Of a DNA stretch of 38,993 nucleotides, positions 1 to 7,749 are shown one piece after another. This stretch comes from Chitinophagales bacterium. GTDB taxonomy: Bacteria; Bacteroidota; Bacteroidia; Chitinophagales; S012-47. A program made the position numbers and the translations under genes. How positions within the stretch are numbered: the stretch's first letter is position 1; each line of letters opens with the position of its first letter. The DNA is taken from the NCBI GenBank assembly GCA_015487695.1, contig WFPF01000112.1:1-38993 (forward strand), in the 5' to 3' direction. The notes beneath the pieces are model-generated. The model made no database searches, was not told the DNA's origin, and was given only the letters and a program-made list of their open reading frames with translations.

Positions 1-864
1 GAAAAGCAACTGTCCTTTGGCTATAGAATTCCGGGTACGGAGGCACATGCACAGACGGCTCGCTGGATGGAGGGGCGCCTGAAGTCGTATGGTGCGAATG
101 TGAAAGTTCAAAAGGGAAGGGGCCGGATGTATAACGACAAGGTGATTGAATTGCACAATATCATCGCATCGCTCAACCCCGGTTCACGCAAGCGCATTTT
201 GCTGATGGCCCATTGGGACAGCAGACGTTTTGCGGATCACGACCCCGACCCGGAGAAAAGAAAAGAACCGGTGCCGGGAGCCAATGACGGAGCCAGCGGA
301 GTAGCTGTTCTGATGGAAATGATCCGGGCGATGCAAAGCCAGCCATTGCAGCATATCGGTATCGATGTGGTGTTTGTGGATGCCGAAGATCAGGGAACAC
401 CGGACAACATGGGCATTGCACACGGACCTAACTCAGCCGAGAGCTGGGGCCTGGGTGCCCAGTATTGGTCGCGAAATCCGCATAGAAGCCCGGGCCTCTT
501 CCGCTATGGCATCCTCCTCGATATGGTGGGTGCTGCCGGGGCAACCTTCCCCAGGGAAGTGTATTCGCTGGAGTATGCTCCGCAGGTAGTCGAGAAAGTG
601 TGGAGCAGGGCAGCCCGACTGGGCTTTGGCAATTACTTTATCATGGATAAGACCGCGGGTGGTATCACCGATGACCATTACTTTGTCAATACCATTGCAC
701 ACATCCCGATGATTGATATCATTCATTATGATGTGCTGAAAAATTCGTTTTATCCCTATTGGCACACGACATCGGATGACCTGCGTCAAATCGACAAATC
801 CACCCTGAACGCCACCGGACGCACGCTTCTGGAGGTACTCTACCGCGAGGATAACGCCTTGTAA
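1..864 (+). CDS. Glutaminyl-peptide cyclotransferase, M28 family, 5'-truncated by window edge
   Basis: The frame is open to base 1, so the gene starts outside the window; 287 residues are present. It resembles animal-type (M28 fold) glutaminyl cyclotransferases, zinc enzymes that convert N-terminal Gln to pyroglutamate with release of ammonia. Visible motifs in order: FGYRIPGTEAH near the fragment start, AHWDSR, GANDGASG (zinc Asp), VDAEDQG (Glu), QYWSRNPH, ILLDMVGA, ITDDHYFVN and YWHTTSDD (zinc His). These follow the order seen in vertebrate QPCT, so a cyclotransferase fits better than a general M28 aminopeptidase. The enzyme would act in the periplasm, but the signal peptide is off the window. 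A 96-base gap separates it from the next plus-strand gene, so the two need not be co-transcribed. Confidence 0.88.
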   Translation, partial: EKQLSFGYRIPGTEAHAQTARWMEGRLKSYGANVKVQKGRGRMYNDKVIELHNIIASLNPGSRKRILLMAHWDSRRFADHDPDPEKRKEPVPGANDGASGVAVLMEMIRAMQSQPLQHIGIDVVFVDAEDQGTPDNMGIAHGPNSAESWGLGAQYWSRNPHRSPGLFRYGILLDMVGAAGATFPREVYSLEYAPQVVEKVWSRAARLGFGNYFIMDKTAGGITDDHYFVNTIAHIPMIDIIHYDVLKNSFYPYWHTTSDDLRQIDKSTLNATGRTLLEVLYREDNAL

Positions 865-960
865 AGTATATTTTTTTAATAATTTAACAGGGAACTTTTG
901 AGGACTTTCATTCTTTATATGAAAATATGTTCATAATTTCGTGCACTAAACCTTTTAACT

Positions 961-2325
961 ATGGAGATCCAACAATTTTATGACAGCCACCTTGCGCATG
1001 CATCCTATGCGATATTCAGCAACGGTGAGGTGGCACTGGTTGACCCGGGCAGAAACCCCAACCCTTATCTTGAATTTGCTCGCGATCGTGCGGCTCGTAT
1101 TGTAGCGGTATTTGAAACCCATCCCCATGCCGATTTCGTGAGCAGTCATATGGAGTTTATCGAAAAACACGGTGCCAAAGTCTATATCAACCCCCGTGTA
1201 GGAGTGGCCTATCCCTATGAAGCACTCGAAGACGGTGACGAAGTGAAAATAGGTCGCGCTACCATTCGAACCTTATTTACCCCCGGACATTCACCGGATC
1301 ATAATTCCTACCTGGCCCTTGACCGCAAAGGCAAAGCCAAGGCTGTTTTTACGGGTGACTCCCTTTTTATCGGGGATGTGGGACGTCCGGACCTGCGGGA
1401 GGAAGCCGGAAACATGCATGAGCAGCGCGATAAGCTGGCGCGCATGATGTACCAAACCCTGCAAAACGTATTTAAAAAGCTGCCGGACGAGGTGGAAGTA
1501 TATCCGGCACACGGTGCCGGTTCGCTTTGTGGCAAGAACATGAGTGATGATACCAAGAGTACCATTGGAAAAGAGAAACAGTATAACTGGGCCATGCAGG
1601 TGGATGACGAAGATAAATTTGTGGATCTACTGCTCGAAGGACAACCTTTCATCCCCAAATACTTCCCTTATGATGTGGACCTGAACGGGAAAGGGGCCCC
1701 GGCTTATGAAGAAAGCATTGCTTCCATAAAACGACTTCCGGGAAATGCCGCATTGCAGGCAGGTCTGCCGGTCATCGATGCACGGCAGGAGGAAGATTTC
1801 AAAGCAGGCCACGTGCCGGGTTCTTACAATATCCAAAATGTGGAAAACGAGAAATTTGAAACCTGGGTGGGAAGCATCATCGGGCCGGAAGAAAAGTTCT
1901 ATCTCCTGGCCGGAAGTGATCGTGAACTGGAGTATGCCAACAGGCGCCTGGCCAAGATCGGATATGAGCTGCGCATAGAAGCCGAATTGATTCCGAATGC
2001 TGCCTTGCTCAGTGAGCAGGATGAACGGCTGGATCTGGATGACTTCAGAGAAAACCGGGATCGTTACACGGTGGTGGATATTCGCAGCAGCAGCGAAATT
2101 GAAGACACGGGCTCATTCATTTCAAATGCCCTCAATATTCCTTTGCACGAACTCCGCGAAAGGGCATCGGAGCTGCCACTCGACAAACCCATCGTAGTTC
2201 ACTGTGCCGGAGGCTATCGTTCGGCTATCGGATCAAGTATTATTAAAGCCGAGACCGGATTTAATAAAGTATACGACCTGAGCACGGCTGTCGAGGAGTA
2301 TAAAATGGCTGCGGTAACGCAGTAA
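961..2325 (+). CDS. CstB-like persulfide dioxygenase-rhodanese (MBL fold + two rhodanese domains)
   Basis: A 454-residue three-domain protein. Residues 1-210 are a metallo-beta-lactamase fold of the ETHE1/persulfide dioxygenase type, with THPHAD (H54, H56, D58), PGHS (H110), TGDSLFIGDVGRPDL (D133) and PAHG (H184). By family knowledge a mononuclear Fe(II) bound by two His and one Asp oxidises glutathione- or CoA-type persulfides to sulfite. Residues 260-345 form a rhodanese-like domain with no Cys in its loop. Residues 355-454 form a second rhodanese with active loop HCAGGYRS (C415). This architecture, including C190 in GSLCGK, matches Staphylococcus CstB, in which persulfide oxidation and sulfur transfer to thiosulfate are coupled. 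It is the first gene of the sulfur block; 14 bases separate it from the next start. Confidence 0.9.
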   Translation: MEIQQFYDSHLAHASYAIFSNGEVALVDPGRNPNPYLEFARDRAARIVAVFETHPHADFVSSHMEFIEKHGAKVYINPRVGVAYPYEALEDGDEVKIGRATIRTLFTPGHSPDHNSYLALDRKGKAKAVFTGDSLFIGDVGRPDLREEAGNMHEQRDKLARMMYQTLQNVFKKLPDEVEVYPAHGAGSLCGKNMSDDTKSTIGKEKQYNWAMQVDDEDKFVDLLLEGQPFIPKYFPYDVDLNGKGAPAYEESIASIKRLPGNAALQAGLPVIDARQEEDFKAGHVPGSYNIQNVENEKFETWVGSIIGPEEKFYLLAGSDRELEYANRRLAKIGYELRIEAELIPNAALLSEQDERLDLDDFRENRDRYTVVDIRSSSEIEDTGSFISNALNIPLHELRERASELPLDKPIVVHCAGGYRSAIGSSIIKAETGFNKVYDLSTAVEEYKMAAVTQ

Positions 2326-2339
2326 AAACAGAATTGACC

Positions 2340-2654
2340 ATGATGGGATTTAAGGATATAGGTCCGGACGAATTCAAGAAGGGGTTGGAGAAGAATCCGA
2401 ATGCCGAACTGATTGATGTTCGCACACCGGATGAATACGAAGATGCCCACTTAAAAGGGGCTAAGCTGATGAATATCATGTCGCCCGATTTTACAGAAAT
2501 GGTGGAACAGTTGCCAAAAGACAAAGCTTATTACATTTACTGCCGGAGCGGCAGCAGAAGCGCTTCTGCCTGCCAGTATATGGCGGGGCGGGGATTTGGT
2601 GAGCTGTACAACCTGCAGGGAGGCATCATGTTCTGGCCCTATGAAACAGAATAA
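2340..2654 (+). CDS. Single-domain cytosolic rhodanese
   Basis: A 104-residue protein with one rhodanese domain. It has the typical LIDVRTPDEYEDAHLKGA segment at residues 24-41 and the active loop YCRSGSRSA with C68, which would carry sulfane sulfur. No signal peptide or membrane segment is present, so it should be cytosolic. The chosen start is the ATG at 2340; a second ATG follows at 2343 and a TTG lies at 2334. It sits 14 bases downstream of the CstB-like gene and 20 bases before a lipoprotein rhodanese. It probably shuttles sulfur within the persulfide module. The natural acceptor cannot be read from sequence. Confidence 0.88.
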   Translation: MMGFKDIGPDEFKKGLEKNPNAELIDVRTPDEYEDAHLKGAKLMNIMSPDFTEMVEQLPKDKAYYIYCRSGSRSASACQYMAGRGFGELYNLQGGIMFWPYETE

Positions 2655-2674
2655 TAACCCTAAAAAACAAAACA

Positions 2675-3109
2675 ATGAAAGCATTGAAGAGACTCATCCT
2701 GACACTTACAGTTTTCCTCAGCCTCACGGCATGCAGCAATGGCCAGAGCCAGGCAGAAAATACTACAAACGAACAGGAACAGGTAGCGGCCGGGCAGTAT
2801 AAAGACGCTGATGCTGCCACTTTTCGCAAACTCTGGAAGGAGAAGAAAGGCATATTGCTGGACGTGAGAACGCCCGGTGAATTCAAACAGGGCCACGTGC
2901 CGGGTGCCCTTGAAATCGATTTCCTTTCGGATGATTTTGTCGACAAAGTGTCGAAACTGGACAAAGACACTACCTATCTGATCTATTGTCGCTCGGGTCA
3001 CAGAAGCCATCAGGCGGGAACAAAAATGAAGGAATTAGGTTATAAAGTTGTAAATCTTGAAGGGGGTTTCTTACAGTGGCAAGAAGAGGGATTTGAAATT
3101 GAAAAATAA
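2675..3109 (+). CDS. Rhodanese-domain lipoprotein
   Basis: A 144-residue protein starting with a short basic stretch, a hydrophobic core and lipobox LTAC, so C20 is the predicted lipidated residue. A Gln/Asn-rich linker follows (about 21-42), then one rhodanese domain (about 45-144) with LLDVRTPGEF, GHVPGA and the active loop YCRSGHRSH containing C105. It should sit in the envelope facing the periplasm, so the locus encodes rhodanese active sites on both sides of the inner membrane. It resembles the preceding cytosolic rhodanese in the same motifs and may be a duplicate that gained an export signal. A catalytic role in sulfane sulfur transfer is inferred from the intact Cys loop. Confidence 0.88.
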   Translation: MKALKRLILTLTVFLSLTACSNGQSQAENTTNEQEQVAAGQYKDADAATFRKLWKEKKGILLDVRTPGEFKQGHVPGALEIDFLSDDFVDKVSKLDKDTTYLIYCRSGHRSHQAGTKMKELGYKVVNLEGGFLQWQEEGFEIEK

Positions 3110-3132
3110 GATCAAATAAAAAAACACGAACT

Positions 3133-3786
3133 ATGGAAGAACTAAATCAAGCACATTCAGTCATGCCGCGAATTGGAGATCCGGCACCTAACTTTAAAGC
3201 AATGACCACCCATGGTGTCATTGATTTTGAAGAATGGAGAGGCGATAGCTGGACCATCCTCTTTAGTCATCCGGCTGATTTTACTCCGGTTTGCACCACT
3301 GAGTTGAGCGAATTTGCCCGGAACAAAGATTGGTTTGCAGAGCACAATACCAAGCTGATCGGGCTGAGCATCGACAGCATTCACTCGCACATCGCCTGGG
3401 TGGCCAATGTGAAGGAGAAAACGGGTGTATATCTCGATTTTCCGATCATTGCCGACCTCGACATGTCGGTAGCCCGGAAATATGGTATGCTGCATCCGGG
3501 TGAGTCTACCACCGCCACGGTGCGTGCCGTCTTCTTTATTGATCCCAAGGGCATTATCCGCCTGATTATGTATTATCCGCTGAATGTCGGTAGGAATATG
3601 GACGAGATCATGCGCGTACTTGAGGGCATGCAGATATCGGACAAATACGGAGTGGCCCTGCCGGTCAATTGGAGACCCGGAGCCAAAGTAATTGTTCCTC
3701 CTCCCAAGAGCCTCGAAGAGCTCAAGGACCGGGAGAATATGGAAGGAGAAAAAGTCGACTTTTATCTGATTAAGAAAGATCTTTAA
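3133..3786 (+). CDS. 1-Cys peroxiredoxin, Prx6 family
   Basis: A 217-residue protein with the peroxiredoxin signature HPADFTPVCTTE; C54 is the peroxidatic cysteine. It is the only Cys in the protein, so there is no resolving Cys and reductant must come from another molecule. R131 in TVRAVFFIDP and the C-terminal dimerisation segment WRPGAKVIVPPP are typical of the Prx6 subfamily, which reduces H2O2 and organic or lipid hydroperoxides in the cytosol. It lies 23 bases after the lipoprotein rhodanese and ends just before a hairpin terminator. Its place in a persulfide operon suggests it deals with peroxide or per-thiol species formed with sulfur oxidation; that link is inference. Start is the ATG at 3133; an internal Met at residue 11 is a less likely start. 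Confidence 0.92.
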   Translation: MEELNQAHSVMPRIGDPAPNFKAMTTHGVIDFEEWRGDSWTILFSHPADFTPVCTTELSEFARNKDWFAEHNTKLIGLSIDSIHSHIAWVANVKEKTGVYLDFPIIADLDMSVARKYGMLHPGESTTATVRAVFFIDPKGIIRLIMYYPLNVGRNMDEIMRVLEGMQISDKYGVALPVNWRPGAKVIVPPPKSLEELKDRENMEGEKVDFYLIKKDL

Positions 3787-3800
3787 TCAAAATCTGAATA

Positions 3801-3825
3801 AAGCCGCCCTTTTGGGGCGGCTTTT
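3801..3825 (+). terminator. Rho-independent terminator after the peroxiredoxin gene
   Basis: A perfect 9-bp stem (3801-3809 pairing with 3815-3823), rich in G+C apart from two A-T end pairs, has a 5-base loop and runs into a short T tract. It begins 14 bases after the peroxiredoxin stop and ends 8 bases before the next start codon. It should end or attenuate transcription of the rhodanese genes before the two small membrane genes. Confidence 0.8.
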
Positions 3826-3833
3826 CTCATCCC

Positions 3834-4049
3834 ATGGACAAACCAATAAATTTTAAAAAAATTCGAAGCCGCTGGGGCCTCACCCGAATCGTGCAACTCC
3901 TTATAGGAGGGGTGTTTTTCCTCTCGGGCATGAGCGACAGGGACTACGGTCTGGCTGCTTTGGGTGCATTCTTTCTCCTGCTTGCTTTCATGAATGCCGG
4001 TTGCGGAGCCATGGGAGCTTCTTCCTGTGAGCTAAATAAAGACAAATAA
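3834..4049 (+). CDS. Small membrane protein, DUF2892/YgaP-TM-like, Cys-containing
   Basis: A 71-residue protein with a basic N-terminus (residues 1-13) and two hydrophobic segments, about 16-32 and 38-54, followed by a short tail with C57 and C65 (motif NAGCG then SSCE). Its pattern (RIV, Gly-rich helix, second helix ending in Gly-Cys-Gly) recalls the transmembrane part of the YgaP/DUF2892 group, which in other bacteria is fused or linked to rhodanese domains. That is a resemblance by eye. It starts 8 bases after the terminator and stops 2 bases before the next small gene. Two Cys near the membrane face suggest sulfur or metal handling, but no activity can be assigned. Confidence 0.72.
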   Translation: MDKPINFKKIRSRWGLTRIVQLLIGGVFFLSGMSDRDYGLAALGAFFLLLAFMNAGCGAMGASSCELNKDK

Positions 4050-4051
4050 CT

Positions 4052-4267
4052 ATGCTTAAGAAAATCATATGGCCCGTATCGGGTGTGGCTCTGGGAGCCT
4101 TGGCCGGATATCTTTACTGGTACTATGTGGGGTGTACGGGCGGCACTTGTCCCATCTACTCGGTCTGGTGGCGAAGCACCCTTTACGGGGCAATCATGGG
4201 CGGCCTGGTTTTTTCACTTATCGAAGATCTCATTGCCCGCTTTCGCAAAAAAGATGCTTCTCAGTAA
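4052..4267 (+). CDS. Small membrane protein, DUF6132-like
   Basis: A 71-residue protein with two hydrophobic segments, about 6-26 and 43-58, separated by a loop with the motif GCTGGTCPI (C28, C33), and a basic C-terminal end. The Tyr-rich first helix, the CxxxxC loop and the TLYGAIMGG segment match the DUF6132 family as I know it, common in Bacteroidota and without known function. It follows the preceding small gene by 2 bases and the two are surely co-expressed. Its last 7 bases overlap the 3' end of the converging E1 gene. The paired loop cysteines could bind a metal or accept sulfane sulfur; this is inference from neighbours. Confidence 0.78.
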   Translation: MLKKIIWPVSGVALGALAGYLYWYYVGCTGGTCPIYSVWWRSTLYGAIMGGLVFSLIEDLIARFRKKDASQ

Positions 4268-6276
4268 GCAAAGAGTTGTGAGAGTGCTTTGGCAAAGCGC
4301 TTTTGAGGCAGATATTGCTGTTCCAGTTTACGGGCAAATGGCACAGGCGTGTCAAGAGAGGCAATGCGCATGACGGGTCCGTCCAGTTTCTCGAAACAAT
4401 GCTCGCTGATGCGGGCGGCAATTTCAGCTCCTATTCCCCCGCTCAGATTGTCCTCATGCAATACGATGGCTTTTCCTGTTTTTCCGACCGACTCGTAGAT
4501 GGCATCCCAGTCGAGGGGCTGCAGGCTGCGCAGGTCGAGGATGTCAAGGCTTCCTTCCGGGTAATTCCGCGCTTCCTCCAGGGCCCAGTGAACTCCGGCA
4601 CCGTAAGTGATGATGCTGAGCTCCATTCCGCTTTTTACTTTTTTGGCTTTTCCCGCTTCTATCGTGTAATATCCTTCGGGCACTTCCTCGTGTACGGAGC
4701 GATAAAGGGCTTTGTGTTCGAAAAACATGACCGGATTGGGGTCTTCAAATGCGTTGAGCAATAGTCCTTTTGCATCGGCCGGAGTGGCCGGGTAGAAAAT
4801 TTTCAGTCCGGGGGTATGGAAAAACCAGGCCTCATTGGATTGTGAATGAAAAGGCCCAGCCCCTACACCTGCTCCGGTAGGCATACGAACCACCACATCG
4901 GCATTTTGTCCCCAGCGATAATGAGATTTGGCCAGATTGTTGACGATCTGGTTGAATCCGCTGCTTACAAAATCGGCAAACTGCATCTCGACCATGGCTT
5001 TGTAGCCTTTGACCGAAAGCCCCAGACCGGCACCGAGTATGGCCGACTCACACAAAGGCGTGTTGCGTACCCGCTGCCGCCCGAAGCGCTCCAGAAATCC
5101 CTCTGTAATTTTGAAAACACCACCGTATTCGGCAATGTCCTGTCCCATTAATATCAGATTGGGATGCTTTTCCATGGCCAGCCCCAGCGCATCGCTGATG
5201 GCATCCACGTAGCGTTTTTCCGATTTTTTCTCACCGGCTGCTGACACCTTTAGTTCGAAGGGAGCATAGACATCTCTCAGCTCGCTTTCTTCATCCGCTC
5301 CGATTTCAGGCTCCGCATCAGCGGACTTCCAGGCCTCGTTGATTTCATTTTTGAACCTTTTCCGGATGGCATCACGCTCTTCAGGGTTGAGTATGCCTTC
5401 TTTCAGGAGGTAGCGCTCATAGTTTTCGACCGGATCTTTCTGAGCCCACTTTTCGAGCAGTTCTTTGGGAACATACTTGGTGCCCGATGCTTCTTCGTGC
5501 CCGCGCATTCTGAAAGTGATGGCTTCCACCAGTATGGGCTCGGGATTTTCGCGAATCTCCTCCGCCAGTTTTTTAATTTGCCGGTACACGTCCAGAATAT
5601 TATTGCCGTCAAGCACCAGCGAGCGCATGCCATAGGCCTGTGCCCGGTCCACGAGTCGCTTGCAGTGGTATTGCTCGCTAACCGGTGTGGAAAGGCCATA
5701 GCCGTTGTTCTCGATCATAAAAATGACGGGAAGACTCCATACGGAAGCCACATTCAGGGCTTCGTGAAAGTCGCCTTCGCTGCTGCCTCCATCGCCACTG
5801 AAAACGAGGGTGCATTTTTTGCTTTGCTCCAGTTTTTCGCCCAGGGCGATGCCATCGGCCACACCCAATTGCGGGCCGAGGTGTGATATCATTCCCACAA
5901 TGTGATGCTCGCGGCTGCCGAAGTGGAATGAACGGTCGCGGCCGGAGGTAAATCCGCCCGCTTTGCCCTGCCATTGCAGGAAGAGCTTCTTTAACGGGAT
6001 GTCGCGGCTTGTAAATACACCCAGATTCCGGTGCATGGGCAGAATATATTCATCGTCCTGCAAAGCCATTGTGCTGCCTACCGCGATGGCTTCCTGTCCG
6101 ATGCCGGCAAACCATTTGCTGATTTTCCCCTGACGAAGCAGGCTGAGCATCTTTTCTTCAATCATTCGGGGAAGGAGAATGCGTTCGTAGAGACGTTTTA
6201 GTTCTTCGTCACGGAGCGCTCCCCGCTCAAATTTCAGGGTAAAAAGCTCAAGGTCTGCCTTTGCAGTCGCGTTCAT
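4261..6276 (-). CDS. 2-oxoacid dehydrogenase E1, fused alpha and beta subunits
   Basis: A 671-residue thiamine-diphosphate enzyme. Residues about 1-325 are an E1 alpha subunit with the ThDP motif SGDGG...ENNGYG (about 160-193). After a Glu/Ala-rich linker, about 345-671 form an E1 beta subunit (MGQDIAEYGG, NTPLCESAI, GPFHSQSNEAWF). It would decarboxylate a 2-oxoacid and acylate the lipoyl group of an E2 partner. The beta half looks like the branched-chain/pyruvate E1 group; the substrate cannot be fixed, and no E2 or E3 gene is in the window. Such alpha-beta fusions are known in Bacteroidota. The ATG at 6276 was chosen; a TTG two codons upstream (6282) is possible. The 3' end overlaps the converging DUF6132-like gene by 7 bases. 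Confidence 0.9.
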   Translation of the reverse strand: MNATAKADLELFTLKFERGALRDEELKRLYERILLPRMIEEKMLSLLRQGKISKWFAGIGQEAIAVGSTMALQDDEYILPMHRNLGVFTSRDIPLKKLFLQWQGKAGGFTSGRDRSFHFGSREHHIVGMISHLGPQLGVADGIALGEKLEQSKKCTLVFSGDGGSSEGDFHEALNVASVWSLPVIFMIENNGYGLSTPVSEQYHCKRLVDRAQAYGMRSLVLDGNNILDVYRQIKKLAEEIRENPEPILVEAITFRMRGHEEASGTKYVPKELLEKWAQKDPVENYERYLLKEGILNPEERDAIRKRFKNEINEAWKSADAEPEIGADEESELRDVYAPFELKVSAAGEKKSEKRYVDAISDALGLAMEKHPNLILMGQDIAEYGGVFKITEGFLERFGRQRVRNTPLCESAILGAGLGLSVKGYKAMVEMQFADFVSSGFNQIVNNLAKSHYRWGQNADVVVRMPTGAGVGAGPFHSQSNEAWFFHTPGLKIFYPATPADAKGLLLNAFEDPNPVMFFEHKALYRSVHEEVPEGYYTIEAGKAKKVKSGMELSIITYGAGVHWALEEARNYPEGSLDILDLRSLQPLDWDAIYESVGKTGKAIVLHEDNLSGGIGAEIAARISEHCFEKLDGPVMRIASLDTPVPFARKLEQQYLPQKRFAKALSQLFAY

Positions 6277-6308
6277 TGCCAATCTTAATTTAAGCCGAAG
6301 TTAGAATG

Positions 6309-6342
6309 AAAGTCGATGCCGGAAAAGCCTTTTTGCGACTTT
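6309..6342. repeat. Inverted repeat between lutB and the E1 gene
   Basis: A 7-bp inverted repeat (AAAGTCG at 6309-6315 and CGACTTT at 6336-6342) encloses a 20-base spacer with a further A/T-rich self-complementary core. It lies in the 87-base gap after the lutB stop and before the E1 start. It may be a weak terminator or a regulatory hairpin; there is no clear T tract on the minus strand. Confidence 0.35.
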
Positions 6343-6363
6343 TCTCTGCTTCGTTTTTTTCCA

Positions 6364-7749
6364 TTATTTGCTTTTCCCGTTCATCTGTTCGCGCCATTGC
6401 TGGTTAAATGATTTGGCCGGGAAAACAGGAAGCGTTCTGCGTTTTCCCCAGGTTTTTTTAAACAGATAGCGCAGGACGAAGCTCTTGAGCCCGGCCGATG
6501 CGCGGTTCAGCCTTTTGCGCTTCATCATCCCTTTGCGCCAGAGTTTCCAGCCCAGTTTTTCATTTTTATTAATCAGCCCCCGGTCAACGGCTATTTCCCG
6601 GTTTTTGAGCAGCAGTTCATGCAGTTGAATATTGACCGGACAGTTTTCCGTACAACTGCCGCAAAGCGAGCTGGCATAACTAAGGTGGCCGTATTCTTCC
6701 ATCCCAAAGAGGTGCGGAGAAATGACCGCCCCGATGGGGCCGCTGTAAGGCGAGCGGTAATTGTGTCCGCCAATGCTCTGATAGACCGGGCAGGCATTGA
6801 GGCAGGAGCCGCAGCGGATGCAATACAGGGACTCGCGAATGGCCGGGTCTTCCAGAAGGCGGCTGCGCCCGTTGTCCAGGAGGATGACATACATCTCTTC
6901 CGGCCCATCGGCTTCATTGCCTCCTTTGGGGCCCGTAAGCACTGAGTTGTAAACGGTCAGCCTTTGACCTGTTCCGTAGGTGGCCAGCAAGGGCCAGAAA
7001 TGTGCCAGGTCGTCAAAGGCCGGAATCATTTTTTCGATGCCGGCAATGGCAATGTGTACAGGAGGATAGGTGGTGCTCAGGCGGGCATTGCCTTCGTTTT
7101 CCGTAATGGCGATGCCTCCGATGTCGGGCAGGAGGAAATTGACACCCGTAATGCCGATATCAGCCGTGGTGTACTCGTTCCGCAGCAATTCACGGGCTTT
7201 CAGGGTGAGCTCCTCGGGGCCGGCCCCGGGCGGAGTATCGAATTTTTCATGAAACAAACGAGCCACATCTTCTTTGGACTTGTGCATGGCCGGGGTGACA
7301 ATATGGAAAGGTGTTTCGCCTGCCAGCTGTACGATAAATTCGCCCAAATCACTTTCGACCACTTTTATCCCGGATTTTTCCAGATGCTCGTTGAGGTGGA
7401 TTTCTTCAGTCACCATAGACTTGGACTTCACCACCTTGCGGGCATTTCGCTGCGCTGCTATTTTCAATATGGCTTCTACGGCTTCCTTCCCGTCCCGGGC
7501 CCATATGACTTTTCCGCCATTGCGGGTGAAGTTTTTTTCAAAATCAAGCAAATAACTGTCGAGATGTTCAATGGCTTTGTATTTCAGGTTCTTGGCCCGT
7601 TGTCGTGCGCCTTCCAGGTCGGCATACTGCGCTTTCCCCAGCACGACTTTGCGCTGGTAGCGGCCAATATTGAAACGGATCTTTTTACGAAGCTCAGCGT
7701 CAAAGGCATTTTTTTCAGCTTCCGCAAGAAATTCATGCAAGGCATCCAT
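6364..7749 (-). CDS. lutB: LutB-like iron-sulfur protein of L-lactate utilisation
   Basis: A 461-residue protein. The N-terminal two thirds are a LUD domain (KSKSMVTEEI, ITGVNFLLPDIGG, TENEGNARL). The C-terminal part has two 4Fe-4S motifs, CIRCGSCLNACPVY and CGSCTENCPVNI, then a basic tail. In LutABC systems this subunit works with LutA and LutC to oxidise L-lactate to pyruvate and pass electrons to the respiratory chain from the cytosolic side. The start is the ATG at 7749, which overlaps the rpiB stop as TGATG, so translation is probably coupled; TTG at 7755 is a weaker choice. No lutA is seen, and the only lutC-like gene lies about 27 kb away. Confidence 0.9.
   Translation of the reverse strand: MDALHEFLAEAEKNAFDAELRKKIRFNIGRYQRKVVLGKAQYADLEGARQRAKNLKYKAIEHLDSYLLDFEKNFTRNGGKVIWARDGKEAVEAILKIAAQRNARKVVKSKSMVTEEIHLNEHLEKSGIKVVESDLGEFIVQLAGETPFHIVTPAMHKSKEDVARLFHEKFDTPPGAGPEELTLKARELLRNEYTTADIGITGVNFLLPDIGGIAITENEGNARLSTTYPPVHIAIAGIEKMIPAFDDLAHFWPLLATYGTGQRLTVYNSVLTGPKGGNEADGPEEMYVILLDNGRSRLLEDPAIRESLYCIRCGSCLNACPVYQSIGGHNYRSPYSGPIGAVISPHLFGMEEYGHLSYASSLCGSCTENCPVNIQLHELLLKNREIAVDRGLINKNEKLGWKLWRKGMMKRKRLNRASAGLKSFVLRYLFKKTWGKRRTLPVFPAKSFNQQWREQMNGKSK

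Noticed and set aside
896-941. Possible promoter before the CstB-like gene (TTTTG at 896, TAATTTCG at 934)
   Set aside because: The -7 box has a mismatch and the two boxes are about 33 bases apart, far from the usual 18-19.
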